DNA of 64,000 nt from Halorientalis sp. LT38 (GTDB taxonomy: Archaea > Halobacteriota > Halobacteria > Halobacteriales > Haloarculaceae). Shown piece after piece: positions 1 to 7,740 of the stretch. The stretch is taken from contig NZ_JAYEZN010000001.1 in the NCBI RefSeq assembly GCF_037031225.1, positions 2,108,001 through 2,172,000 on the forward strand, written 5' to 3'. Numbering within the stretch: the first letter of the stretch is position 1; each line of letters begins with the position of its first letter. A model generated the notes under the pieces. It ran no database searches. It was not told where the DNA came from and worked only from the letters and a program-made list of their open reading frames with translations. The position numbers were made by a program, and so were the translations under genes.

Positions 1-1297
1 CTGCGCTGGCCTCGCCCATCACCGCCGAGAGGTCGAGCCCCTGCGCGACCAGGCGGCCGGTCCCCCGCGAGGACACTTTGGTCTCGTCCTCGTTCTTCCG
101 GGCGAAGGCGACGATCGGGCGGTCGCGGTCGACGCCGTCGACCCCGACGGCCATGCCCGCGACGATGCCGACGATGGTCTCCCGGATCTCCTCGCCCGCG
201 TCGAACCACTGGAGGTGCTCCTCCCGTGTCACGCCCGTCTCTTTGACCCACTGGAGCCCCTCCGAGAGGTTCCGGCGGTGGTTCCGGAGGAGTTTCCGGG
301 CCCGCTCGAGTCCCTCGTCGCGGTCGCCGAGACAGACCGCCAGGCCGACGTCGGCCCGCTCGTAGCGGGCGGTCGCGTTCAACAGCGTGGAGAACTCGCT
401 GGCGTCCCGCAACTCGGTCCCGGACGGCTCCGCGAGGAGGGTGTAGGTCGTCCCCACGAGCGCGTCCACCTTGTCGGCGGGGACGCCTTTCTGCAGCGCG
501 CGCTGGACGAGCGAACTGGCGACGGTCTGGCGCTCGTCGTCGGTCAGGTCCACCCAGCGCCGCCACTCGCCGTCCTCCTTGAGATCGAGCCCCAGCCCGT
601 CCAGAAACCGGATCGCGCCGCTCTGGTTGTTGCTGATCCCCGGAATACGGACCTCGCTGGCGTACTCGAGCAGTTTCGGCAGCGGCCGGGTCTGTTTCCC
701 GTAGAAGGCGATGTCCGTGCCCTCTTCGAGGACTCCTGCCTCGACTCCCTCGGCGACGATCTCCCGGTTCGCGCCGACGAGTTCGCCGCCCACTGCCTGC
801 ATGTCGCCGACGGCGCCGACGACCGCCAGTCTGGCGAGGTCGCGGTTGTCGACCCCGTCGTCTTCCAGCGCCCGCGCGAGGACGTAGCTGGCGCCCGCCC
901 CCGAGAGCTCCGAAGCCCCGTCGATGCCCTCCAGCAGAGGGTTGAGGTGGAACTCCGTCTCGGTTTCGGCGGGCTGGTGGTGGTCGGCGATCACGGGCGT
1001 GAAGTCGCCCGCGGCCTCGTGCTCGCCGATGGCGTCGAGTTGCCCGCTTCCGAAGTCGGTGAACAGGACCGTCTCCTCCTCGCGGGCCGCGATGGTCGCG
1101 ATCTCGTCGGGGTCGAGCTGTTTCTTGAACACGACCTCGAAGTCGATTCCGGCCCGTTCGAGGGCCGTCGCGGCGATTCCCGCGCTCGTCAGTCCGTCGG
1201 CGTCGATGTGCGACGCGAGCAACACCGCCTCGGCGCGCCGCAGGCGCTCGGCACACGCCGCGGCGCGGTCGTCGAGCGCTCCTACTGGGCCGGCCAT
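1..1297 (-). CDS. DHH-family phosphoesterase, RecJ-like single-strand exonuclease (3' part cut by window edge)
   Basis: Reading back from an ATG at 1297 gives an open frame to the window edge, about 432 residues without a stop. The N-terminus has the DHH-family metal motif SHIDADGLTSAG, and later VIADHHQPAE, which contains the family's name-giving DHH triplet. The family cleaves single-stranded nucleic acids or small phosphodiesters with two metal ions. Archaeal RecJ-like proteins act in DNA repair or associate with the replisome as GAN. The visible part covers the DHH domain and much of a likely DHHA1 domain. The start is supported by a TATA-like TTTAAA at 1324-1329, which fits a leaderless transcript. 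The class is secure. The exact role (GAN, RecJ or nanoRNase type) is not, because the C-terminus is missing. Confidence 0.85.
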   Translation of the reverse strand, partial: MAGPVGALDDRAAACAERLRRAEAVLLASHIDADGLTSAGIAATALERAGIDFEVVFKKQLDPDEIATIAAREEETVLFTDFGSGQLDAIGEHEAAGDFTPVIADHHQPAETETEFHLNPLLEGIDGASELSGAGASYVLARALEDDGVDNRDLARLAVVGAVGDMQAVGGELVGANREIVAEGVEAGVLEEGTDIAFYGKQTRPLPKLLEYASEVRIPGISNNQSGAIRFLDGLGLDLKEDGEWRRWVDLTDDERQTVASSLVQRALQKGVPADKVDALVGTTYTLLAEPSGTELRDASEFSTLLNATARYERADVGLAVCLGDRDEGLERARKLLRNHRRNLSEGLQWVKETGVTREEHLQWFDAGEEIRETIVGIVAGMAVGVDGVDRDRPIVAFARKNEDETKVSSRGTGRLVAQGLDLSAVMGEASA

Positions 1298-1321
1298 TGG
1301 CAGTTTCTTATCGCGGTCTCC

Positions 1322-1335
1322 GGTTTAAACCTCCG
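1322..1335 (-). promoter_or_regulatory. TATA-like box of the RecJ-like gene
   Basis: The sequence around 1324-1329 is TTTAAA, centred about 29 bases before the ATG at 1297. This is the expected spacing for a leaderless haloarchaeal promoter. No Shine-Dalgarno sequence is seen before the start. Confidence 0.5.
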
Positions 1336-1474
1336 GTCCGGTGGTGGCTCCCACGCGACAAGGACCGGTCGTTGTCGGGCGATTACGGCGCGCCTCCGGT
1401 ACCCGATCATGCGAAATGCTACCGAGAATGTAATTTATCGGACCGTCAGCCCCGCAACGCCGCCGCCGAACTCC

Positions 1475-2212
1475 TCACCGCTCGTCGAGGGCCGCGACGG
1501 CGTCGGTGGCGAGTTCCTCGAAGTCCGCTCGCTCGGGAATCACGTCCACGTCGATGCCGTGGGAGCGGGCGGTCTCGGCCGTCGGGTCGCCGATCACGCC
1601 GACGACGGCGTCTTCCAGGCCCCTCACGGCCTCGTCCCGGACGCCGCGCTCGGCGGCCGCCGCGAGGAAGTGCTCGACGGTCAGCGAGGAGGTAAACAGC
1701 GCCGCGTCCAGGCCGCCGTCCGCGGCCGCCTCGGCCGACTCGCCCGCGCCGTCGGGCCTGACGAGTCGGTAGAGGACCGTCTCGTGGACGTACGCGCCCG
1801 CTTCGTTCAGTCCGTCCAGGAGGACGTCGCTCCCGTGGTCGCTCCTGGCCACCTCGACGCGGGCGCCGGAGATCTCGCCTTCGAGGGCAGCCACGAGCCC
1901 GCTCGAGGAGAACTCCTCGGGAACGAGGTCGACCCGGAACCCCTCCGCTTCGAGCGCGTCGGCGGTGGGGTCGCCGATGGCGCAGACGGTCGTCTCGCCG
2001 GCGCGCCAGCCGGTTTCGGCGACCAGTTCTGCCCCGGTCTTGCTGGTGAAGACCGCGTAGTCGGCGTCCGTCCGGGGCGATGCGCCCGTCGGCGCGACTT
2101 CGAGCATCGGGTCGGCGAGCGCGTCGGCGCCCAGGTCGTCGAGCAGGGCGACCGCCTCGGTCGTGCGCTCGTCGTCGGGGCGGAAGAACGCGACGCGGGG
2201 GCGGTCGCTCAC
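1475..2212 (-). CDS. hemD: Uroporphyrinogen-III synthase
   Basis: This 245-residue protein has the two-domain alpha/beta HemD pattern: an N-terminal RVAFFRP strand, then alternating helices, and the CAIGDPTADAL and VGVIGDPTAETA segments typical of the family. It cyclises hydroxymethylbilane to uroporphyrinogen III, the branch point for siroheme, cobalamin and heme. It is the last gene of hemC-cobA-hemD. Its ATG overlaps the cobA stop by four bases (ATGA), so translational coupling is likely. HemD sequences are poorly conserved and the call leans partly on this neighbourhood. Confidence 0.88.
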   Translation of the reverse strand: MSDRPRVAFFRPDDERTTEAVALLDDLGADALADPMLEVAPTGASPRTDADYAVFTSKTGAELVAETGWRAGETTVCAIGDPTADALEAEGFRVDLVPEEFSSSGLVAALEGEISGARVEVARSDHGSDVLLDGLNEAGAYVHETVLYRLVRPDGAGESAEAAADGGLDAALFTSSLTVEHFLAAAAERGVRDEAVRGLEDAVVGVIGDPTAETARSHGIDVDVIPERADFEELATDAVAALDER

Positions 2213-2991
2213 GACGGATCCGCTCCGTTCTCGAGGAAGGCGACGACGCGCTGGCGCTCGCGGGCCACGTCGCCGATGACGGTGACCGCGGGTGGTTCGA
2301 TCCCCACCTCGTCGCGCGCCTCGACGATGGTCTCGAGCGTCCCGGTCGCGACCTGCTGGTCCGGCCAGGTGCCGCGTTCGACCAGTGCGACGGGCGTGTC
2401 CGGGTCCATCCCGACGTCCAGGAGTTCGCGGGTGTACTCCGGCAGTTTCCCGACGCCCATCAGGACGACGATGGTGCCGCCGGTGGCCGCCAGTGCTTCC
2501 CAGTCGACGGCCGAATCGTCCTTCGTGGGGTCCTCGTGGCCCGTGACGAAGGAGACCGAAGAGGCGTAGTCGCGGTGGGTGACCGGGATGCCGGCCACGC
2601 CAGGTCCGGCGATGGCCGAGGTCACGCCGGGGACGACCTCGAAGGGGACGCCGTGTTTGGCGAGGTAGACCATCTCCTCGCCGCCCCGGCCGAAGACGAA
2701 GGAGTCGCCGCCCTTGAGCCGGACGACGGTCTTGCCTTCGTGGGCGAGTTCTGCGAGTCGCTCGTTGGTGTACTGCTGGGAGGTGCGCTCGCCGCGGGCG
2801 CGCTTGCCCACGTCCTCGCGGCGCTCTTCGGGGATCAGTTCGATGATGTCCGGGCCGGGGAGCTTGTCGTGGAGGACCACGTCGGCCTCGTCGAGCAGCC
2901 GGCGGGCCTTGACCGTCAGCAGGTCCGGATCGCCCGGGCCGCTGCCGACGAGGTAGACCTTCCCCGGCGCGATGTCGGCGTCGTCCGTCAT
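2209..2991 (-). CDS. cobA: Uroporphyrinogen-III C-methyltransferase
   Basis: This 260-residue protein begins with the SUMT signature KVYLVGSGPGDPDLLTVKA, followed by ADVVLHDKL and the VVRLKGGDSFVFGRGGEE motif that binds S-adenosylmethionine. It methylates uroporphyrinogen III at C2 and C7 to give precorrin-2, for siroheme, cobalamin and the archaeal alternative heme route. It is a single-domain SUMT without CysG dehydrogenase or chelatase domains. It lies between hemC (25-base gap) and hemD (4-base overlap), so the three probably form one transcript and substrate passes between neighbouring steps. Confidence 0.95.
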   Translation of the reverse strand: MTDDADIAPGKVYLVGSGPGDPDLLTVKARRLLDEADVVLHDKLPGPDIIELIPEERREDVGKRARGERTSQQYTNERLAELAHEGKTVVRLKGGDSFVFGRGGEEMVYLAKHGVPFEVVPGVTSAIAGPGVAGIPVTHRDYASSVSFVTGHEDPTKDDSAVDWEALAATGGTIVVLMGVGKLPEYTRELLDVGMDPDTPVALVERGTWPDQQVATGTLETIVEARDEVGIEPPAVTVIGDVARERQRVVAFLENGADPS

Positions 2992-3016
2992 ATTGGGCGG
3001 CCTTTCGCGTCCCCGG

Positions 3017-4144
3017 TCAAGAATCCTCCCGTTTCGCCTCGTCGGGCTCCGCCCGTTTGGCCCGCTCGATCAGGTCGTCGGCGCCCTGGTCGGCCAGCTC
3101 GGCCGCCAGGTCGCGGGCGGCCCCCGCGTGGTGTTCGACGGGCAGGTCCCGGCCCGCGTTGATCTCCTCGGTTCCGTCCCGCGAGAGCACGCGCACGACC
3201 GTGTGGACGACCGTCCCCTGCACCGTCGCGTGGACGCCGATGGGCGCGACACAGCCCCCGCCGAGTTCGTCGAGGACGATCCGCTCGACGCTGGTGGCGA
3301 CCCGCGTCGGCGGGTGATCGAGCGCCTCGTGGATCGCGTTTCCGACCGCGTCGTCGTGCGCGGTCACCGCCAGCGCCCCCTGTCCCGGCGCGGGGACGAA
3401 CCGCTCGACGGGGAGTCGCTCGTACTCGACGGCGTGGAGCAGCCCCGTGCGCTCCAGCCCGGCCTCGGCCAGCACGATGGCGTCGTACTCGGTCTCGACC
3501 TCGCGCTCGGTCGCGCGGCGCTCGACCTCGTGGAGCCCGTCGAACCACTTCTCCATCTCGGCCCGCGTCGCGTCCGAGAGGTCCTCGAGGTCGGGGCCGT
3601 CTCCGTCGTCATCACTCTCACCGGCGGCCCGTTCCAGCCGCCGCTCGTGTTCGGCCTGCAGCGTGGGCGCGAGCAGCTTCTCGACGCGCGTGTCGACGTT
3701 CCCCCGGAGGGGTGCGATCTCCAGGTCCGGCCGCTCGGCGAGCAGTTCCGCCCCGCGCCGGAGGCTGGCGGTGCCGACCGTCGCGCCCTCGGGGAGGTCC
3801 GCGAAGGCGGTGCCCTCGGGCGTCACCATCACGTCGCCCGCCGGGCCGCGTTCGGGGACGCCGGCGACGATCAGGTCGGGCGCGCCCTCCGTCGGAACGT
3901 CCTTCATCGAGTGGACGGCGGCGTCCACGTCGCCGTCGATCACGCGCTGGTCGAGGCTCCGGACGAAGGCTCCGGTCTTGCCGAGGCGGTGGATCAGTTC
4001 GTCCTGCAACTGGTCGCCGGTGGTCTCGACCTCGACGAGTTCGACCGACCGCCGTCGCCCCTCGAGGGCCTCCGCGACGGTGGCGGCCTGCCGGAGTGCG
4101 AGATCGGACCCTCGCGTCGCCAGCCGGAGCGTCCTGTCTGTCAT
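3017..4144 (-). CDS. hemC: Hydroxymethylbilane synthase (porphobilinogen deaminase)
   Basis: The protein has 375 residues, more than the usual 310. It begins LRLATRGSDLALRQA and contains TGAFVRSLDQRVIDG and AAVHSMKDVPT. The dipyrromethane cofactor cysteine is in ELGGGCVAPIG. It polymerises four porphobilinogen units to hydroxymethylbilane. The extra length is mainly an acidic insertion (AAGESDDDGDGPDLEDLSD, near residues 165-200) plus a charged C-terminus, both common in halophilic versions. It is the first gene of the hemC-cobA-hemD run. Confidence 0.96.
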   Translation of the reverse strand: MTDRTLRLATRGSDLALRQAATVAEALEGRRRSVELVEVETTGDQLQDELIHRLGKTGAFVRSLDQRVIDGDVDAAVHSMKDVPTEGAPDLIVAGVPERGPAGDVMVTPEGTAFADLPEGATVGTASLRRGAELLAERPDLEIAPLRGNVDTRVEKLLAPTLQAEHERRLERAAGESDDDGDGPDLEDLSDATRAEMEKWFDGLHEVERRATEREVETEYDAIVLAEAGLERTGLLHAVEYERLPVERFVPAPGQGALAVTAHDDAVGNAIHEALDHPPTRVATSVERIVLDELGGGCVAPIGVHATVQGTVVHTVVRVLSRDGTEEINAGRDLPVEHHAGAARDLAAELADQGADDLIERAKRAEPDEAKREDS

Positions 4145-4192
4145 ACCACTCCCTCGACGGCCCGCCGTGAAAAGGACATCAGTTCGGGCTCG

Positions 4193-4738
4193 CTACCAGG
4201 GTTCGCTCTTCAGCGAGAGCTTGTAGGCCACCAGGTTCGTCCCGACGTGCAGGACGGGGGTCATCACGAGGACCACCGCCAGCACCGCGGCGGTGAACGT
4301 CTCGAGGAACCAGCCCGGGGCCACGAGCGCCGTGAGCGCGAGGCCCCCGACGACGAAGTCCAGTTGATCGAGGCCGGGAAACGCCGCCCCGCGCTGTCTG
4401 CCCGACCGCCGCTTCAGGAACGACGCGGCGATGTCCCCGACCATCGCGCCGACCGGCAGGCTCACGACGACCGCGGGCTCGAAGGTCGGCAGCGTCGCCC
4501 CCACCGCGCCGTCGAGCAGCGGCTGCAGGACGTTCAGGAGTAGCGCCAGGGACGCGCCGGCCGCGATCCCCGCGGCGGTCCCCAGCCAGGTCTTCCCGTC
4601 GCCGAGCAGCCGTTTGTCGTTCCACGTCCGCCCACCGTCGATCGGTGGTCCCCCGCCCACCAGGACCGCAGCGTTGTTCGGGACGTACGCGGGCAACATC
4701 GTCCAGAACGCGACCGCGAGTACGGCGACGAGATCCAT
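4193..4738 (-). CDS. carS: CDP-archaeol synthase
   Basis: This 181-residue integral membrane protein has about five hydrophobic segments. It carries the family sequences FWTMLPAYVPNNAAVL near the start and DGGRTWNDKRLLGDGKTW, the conserved nucleotide-binding region. CarS activates unsaturated archaeol phosphate with CTP for polar lipid synthesis, so this is a strictly archaeal gene. It lies 48 bases upstream of hemC on the same strand and may be co-transcribed, though the functions are unrelated. An 89-base gap separates it from the divergent proline dehydrogenase. Confidence 0.95.
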   Translation of the reverse strand: MDLVAVLAVAFWTMLPAYVPNNAAVLVGGGPPIDGGRTWNDKRLLGDGKTWLGTAAGIAAGASLALLLNVLQPLLDGAVGATLPTFEPAVVVSLPVGAMVGDIAASFLKRRSGRQRGAAFPGLDQLDFVVGGLALTALVAPGWFLETFTAAVLAVVLVMTPVLHVGTNLVAYKLSLKSEPW

Positions 4739-4827
4739 TCCTGCCGGATGAGAGACCAGCCCGTCCCTTAAGGCCCCGGGTTCCTGTCGGGCGATAGACT
4801 CAGTAGCGTGGGCCGCCAGCTACCGCC

Positions 4828-5658
4828 ATGCTCCCGCCACTCGCGAGTCGGTTCGTCGCCGGCGAGACCGAAGCCACCGCGCTCGAACGGGCCCGCCGGC
4901 TGAACGAGCGCGGTATCGGCGCGATCCTGAACCGCCTGGGCGAACACTACGACCGCTCCGAACCGGCCGACGCGGACGCGAACGCCTATCTGACGCTGCT
5001 CGGGGATCTCGAAGGGACGGACCTCCGTGCGTGTCTCTCGATCAAGCCCTCCCAGATCGGCCTCGGCGTCGACGCGTCGCTGTTCCGGGCGAACCTCGAC
5101 CGGATCGTCGAGCGGGCGCGCGAGACGGACGTCTTCGTCTGGCTCGACATGGAGGACCACACGACGACCGACGCGACACTCGACGCCTACGAGGCGCTGG
5201 CCGAGGAGTACGGCGGTGGGGTCGGCGTCTGCCTGCAGGCGAACCTCCAGCGCACCCCGGACGACATCGCCCGGCTGGCCGACTGCCCGGGGAAGGTACG
5301 GCTGGTCAAGGGGGCCTACGACGAACCGGCCGACCTGGCGGTCCCGGCCGACCGGGTCGACGACGCCTACCGCACCCTGCTGGAACAGTCGTTCGCGGAG
5401 CGTGACGGGGGGATCGCCGTGGGCAGTCACGACCCGGCGATGCTCGACGCCGCCGACCGCCTCCACGCCGAGTACGACACCCCCTACGAGATCCAGATGC
5501 TGATGGGCGTCCGCGAGGACGCCCAGGAACGGCTCGCGGCGGACCACGAGGTCTGGCAGTACGTCCCCTACGGTAGCAAGTGGCCCTCCTATTTCTACCG
5601 GCGCGTGGCCGAACGGCGGTCGAATCTGTACTTCGCGCTACGGGCAATCGTCAACTAG
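4828..5658 (+). CDS. Proline dehydrogenase, monofunctional
   Basis: This 276-residue TIM-barrel protein carries PRODH motifs: LSIKPSQIGLG, VFVWLDMEDHTTTDATL, GVCLQANLQRT, VRLVKGAYDEP and, near the C-terminus, YEIQMLMGVREDAQ followed by VPYGSKWPSYFYRRVAER, which binds flavin and substrate. It oxidises proline to pyrroline-5-carboxylate and passes electrons to the respiratory chain. The length fits the compact PutA-like PRODH of archaea and Gram-positive bacteria. No P5C dehydrogenase gene is adjacent. It stands alone between divergent carS and the next gene on its own strand. Confidence 0.93.
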   Translation: MLPPLASRFVAGETEATALERARRLNERGIGAILNRLGEHYDRSEPADADANAYLTLLGDLEGTDLRACLSIKPSQIGLGVDASLFRANLDRIVERARETDVFVWLDMEDHTTTDATLDAYEALAEEYGGGVGVCLQANLQRTPDDIARLADCPGKVRLVKGAYDEPADLAVPADRVDDAYRTLLEQSFAERDGGIAVGSHDPAMLDAADRLHAEYDTPYEIQMLMGVREDAQERLAADHEVWQYVPYGSKWPSYFYRRVAERRSNLYFALRAIVN

Positions 5659-5673
5659 TAAAGGGAGGCACAA

Positions 5674-5687
5674 GTACGGTCCCGTAC
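5674..5687. promoter_or_regulatory. Perfect inverted repeat before a DUF502 gene
   Basis: GTACGG and CCGTAC are separated by TC and end six bases before the ATG at 5693. A TATA-like TAGTAAAG lies just upstream, so the repeat sits where a repressor could block transcription or initiation. No regulator is linked to it. Confidence 0.4.
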
Positions 5688-5692
5688 CGCAT

Positions 5693-6376
5693 ATGGCCTC
5701 CTGGAAACGGGACATCGCGAGCGGGCTCATCGTCCTGCTGCCGGTCATCGTCACGCTGTACGTCATCGCGTACCTCTACGGCATCATCGCCAGCTCGACG
5801 GCCGTCTTCGGCCTCGATCTCACGGTGTTGACGCAGCTGGGCGTTCCAGACGGGGCCCTGGGACTGGTCCGCGTGCTGACGACGCTCGTCGTCTTCTTCC
5901 TGCTGGTCCTCTCGATCGGCTATCTCAGCCGGACCGCCTTCGGCGACATCTTCGAGGACGTCCTGGACAACCTGATGAACCGCCTGCCCGGGCTCCGGGT
6001 CGTCTACAACGCCTCGAAGATGGCCGTCGAGACCGCCGTCTCGGGCACCGACGAACTCCAGACGCCCGTCCGGGTCGAGACCTGGCAGGGTCTCCGCATG
6101 ACCGCGTTCAAGACCGGCAAGAAGACCGAGGACGGCCGCGACGTGCTCTTTCTCCCGACCGCGCCGAACATCACCACGGGCTTCGTCATCGAAGTCGAAC
6201 CCGACGAGTACGAGGAACTGGACGAACGCGTCGAGGACGCCCTCACGCGCATCCTCAGCGCCGGCTTCGGCGAGTCCCGCGACGACAGCGTCGCGATCAG
6301 CGTCACCGAGGAACTGACCGGCGACGGGCGGGGTAGCTCGGACGGCGAATCGAGCCCCGACCGGACGGACGACTAA
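5693..6376 (+). CDS. DUF502 family membrane protein
   Basis: This 227-residue protein has two N-terminal membrane segments (IASGLIVLLPVIVTLYVIAY near residues 8-27 and VLTTLVVFFLLVLSIGYL near 61-78), the family motif LMNRLPGLRVVYNASK, and a soluble beta-rich domain with VLFLPTAPNITTGFVIEVE. The acidic, serine-rich tail is disordered. The biochemical function of DUF502 is unknown; related proteins occur in bacteria, archaea and plants. A paralogue lies at 40045-40755. The short promoter region contains a perfect inverted repeat. Confidence 0.88.
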   Translation: MASWKRDIASGLIVLLPVIVTLYVIAYLYGIIASSTAVFGLDLTVLTQLGVPDGALGLVRVLTTLVVFFLLVLSIGYLSRTAFGDIFEDVLDNLMNRLPGLRVVYNASKMAVETAVSGTDELQTPVRVETWQGLRMTAFKTGKKTEDGRDVLFLPTAPNITTGFVIEVEPDEYEELDERVEDALTRILSAGFGESRDDSVAISVTEELTGDGRGSSDGESSPDRTDD

Positions 6377-6455
6377 GCTCGCCTTACGCACCGCTTCGGA
6401 CGGCTTACTCCCGCCGAGGGTCAGCTTACTCGCGCCGCGGCTCGCCTTACCTGCA
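6377..6455. repeat. Imperfect short repeats after the DUF502 gene
   Basis: GCTCGCCTTAC occurs at 6377-6387 and again at 6440-6450. GCTTACTC occurs at 6403-6410 and 6424-6431. Together they make a small, degenerate repeat cluster in the 135-base gap after the gene. It may affect RNA 3' ends, but no clean hairpin with a T-tract is present. Confidence 0.35.
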
Positions 6456-6511
6456 GCGCAGACGACAACGCGGCGCGTAACTATACCCGTCGCCGAACAA
6501 CGAACGCGGGC

Positions 6512-6793
6512 ATGGCAACGAGCACAACGGAGCCACAGGAAGTAGCCGAGACGGCACAACGGACCGGGACGGACCCGTGGGTGATCGCCGCCGGCGCGTC
6601 GGTGATCCTCTCGTGGTACGAGTTCTTCCTCCGCGGGAACAAGGAGATGGGGCTGTTCGTCGGGCTGTGGCCGCCGACGTTCCTGGCCTTCGCGAGTTAC
6701 TTCGAACAGCTCCGGATGGGCGGTCTCATGGACCGCGCGATGGGCAAGAGCGGGTTCGTGGAATCGGTCGAACGGATGATCCAGAACCGCTAG
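6512..6793 (+). CDS. Small haloarchaeal membrane protein, function unknown
   Basis: This 93-residue protein has a polar, threonine-rich N-terminus and hydrophobic stretches (WVIAAGASVILSWYEFFL and GLFVGLWPPTFLAFASYFEQL). I do not recognise a named family. The sequence quality, with acidic ends and regular third-position GC, supports a real gene. Its stop codon shares the palindrome CTAG (6790-6793) with the stop of convergent ilvE. Upstream TAACTATACCC near 6478-6487 is a plausible TATA element. Confidence 0.7.
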   Translation: MATSTTEPQEVAETAQRTGTDPWVIAAGASVILSWYEFFLRGNKEMGLFVGLWPPTFLAFASYFEQLRMGGLMDRAMGKSGFVESVERMIQNR

Positions 6794-7719
6794 ACGTAGT
6801 CGAACCAGTCGGCGTAGTCGTCGGTCCGGCGCTCGATGACCTCGAAGAAGCGCGTCTGCAACTCGTCGGTGACCGGGCCCTTCCGGCCCGCACCGATCTC
6901 GTTGTCGTCGACGCTCCGGATCGGCGTGACCTCCGCTGCCGTCCCCGTGAAGAACAGTTCGTCGGCGGTGTAGAGTTCGCCCCGTGAGATGGTCGCGCCG
7001 TCGTGGACGGTGTAGCCCAGGTCCTCAGCGATCGTGACGATCGACTGGCGCGTGATCCCGTCCAGGATCGACTCCGCCAGCCCCGTCGTGTACAGTTCGC
7101 CGTCGCGAACGAGGAAGATGTTCTCGCCCGGCCCTTCTGCGACGTTGCCCTCCCCGTTGAGGACGATGGCCTCGGTGTAGCCGTTGCCCGTCGCCTCCAG
7201 GTTGGCGAGGACGCTGTTGACGTACGGCCCGGTGGTCTTCGCGTTGGTCGGGATCTGGTCGGAGCCGTACTTGCGCCAGGAGGAGACGGAGACGTCGACG
7301 CCCTCCTCCAGGGCCTCCTCGCCGAGGTAGGCGCCCCACGGCCAGACGGCGATGGCGACCTCGACCGGGCAGTTCGAGGGGTTCAGCCCCAGTTCCTCGT
7401 AGCCGTAGAAGGCGACCGGCCGGATGTAACACGACTCCAGGTCCTGCCGGCGGATCAGTTCCTTCGTGGCATCGGTCAGCTCCTCGGGCTCGAAGGGGAT
7501 CTCGATGTCGTAGGGCTTGCCCGACTGGTAGAACCGCTCCAGGTGCTCCTCCCAGCGGAAGATCGCGGGGCCCTCTTCCGTGTCGTAACACCGGACTCCC
7601 TCGAAGATCCCGGTCCCGTAGTGCAGTCCGTGCGTGAGGACGTGGACCTGTGCGTCGTCCCAGTCGACGAACTCACCGTCCTGCCAGATCGTGTCGACGT
7701 CCATCTCGTCGAATCCCAT
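6790..7719 (-). CDS. ilvE: Branched-chain amino acid aminotransferase
   Basis: This 309-residue class IV PLP aminotransferase contains HGLHYGTGIFEGVRCY near the start, CYIRPVAFYG, the PLP lysine in TNAKTTGPYVNS, and EGPGENIFLV with SILDGITRQS. It transfers amino groups between glutamate and the keto acids of leucine, isoleucine and valine, in both synthesis and breakdown. It is a single gene. The ATG at 7719 lies inside a near-perfect 23-base palindrome, with a TATA-like TGTTAAGA (reverse strand, 7747-7754) just upstream. This suggests a leaderless mRNA whose initiation is controlled by a bound regulator. Confidence 0.96.
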   Translation of the reverse strand: MGFDEMDVDTIWQDGEFVDWDDAQVHVLTHGLHYGTGIFEGVRCYDTEEGPAIFRWEEHLERFYQSGKPYDIEIPFEPEELTDATKELIRRQDLESCYIRPVAFYGYEELGLNPSNCPVEVAIAVWPWGAYLGEEALEEGVDVSVSSWRKYGSDQIPTNAKTTGPYVNSVLANLEATGNGYTEAIVLNGEGNVAEGPGENIFLVRDGELYTTGLAESILDGITRQSIVTIAEDLGYTVHDGATISRGELYTADELFFTGTAAEVTPIRSVDDNEIGAGRKGPVTDELQTRFFEVIERRTDDYADWFDYV

Positions 7720-7740
7720 TGGACCAACTGTTGGCCCAAT
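7718..7740 (-). promoter_or_regulatory. 23-base palindrome at the ilvE start, probable operator
   Basis: The arms ATTGGACCAAC and GTTGGCCCAAT flank a central T at 7729 and match at ten of eleven pairs. The palindrome begins inside the ilvE start codon and ends about seven bases short of the TATA-like box at 7747-7754, so it covers the expected transcription start. Lrp/AsnC-type feedback regulation by amino acids would be a natural fit, but no regulator gene is adjacent. Confidence 0.6.

Noticed and set aside
215-2569. A 784-codon plus-strand frame
   Set aside because: It runs antisense through the DHH gene, hemD and cobA, all of which have clear family motifs on the minus strand.
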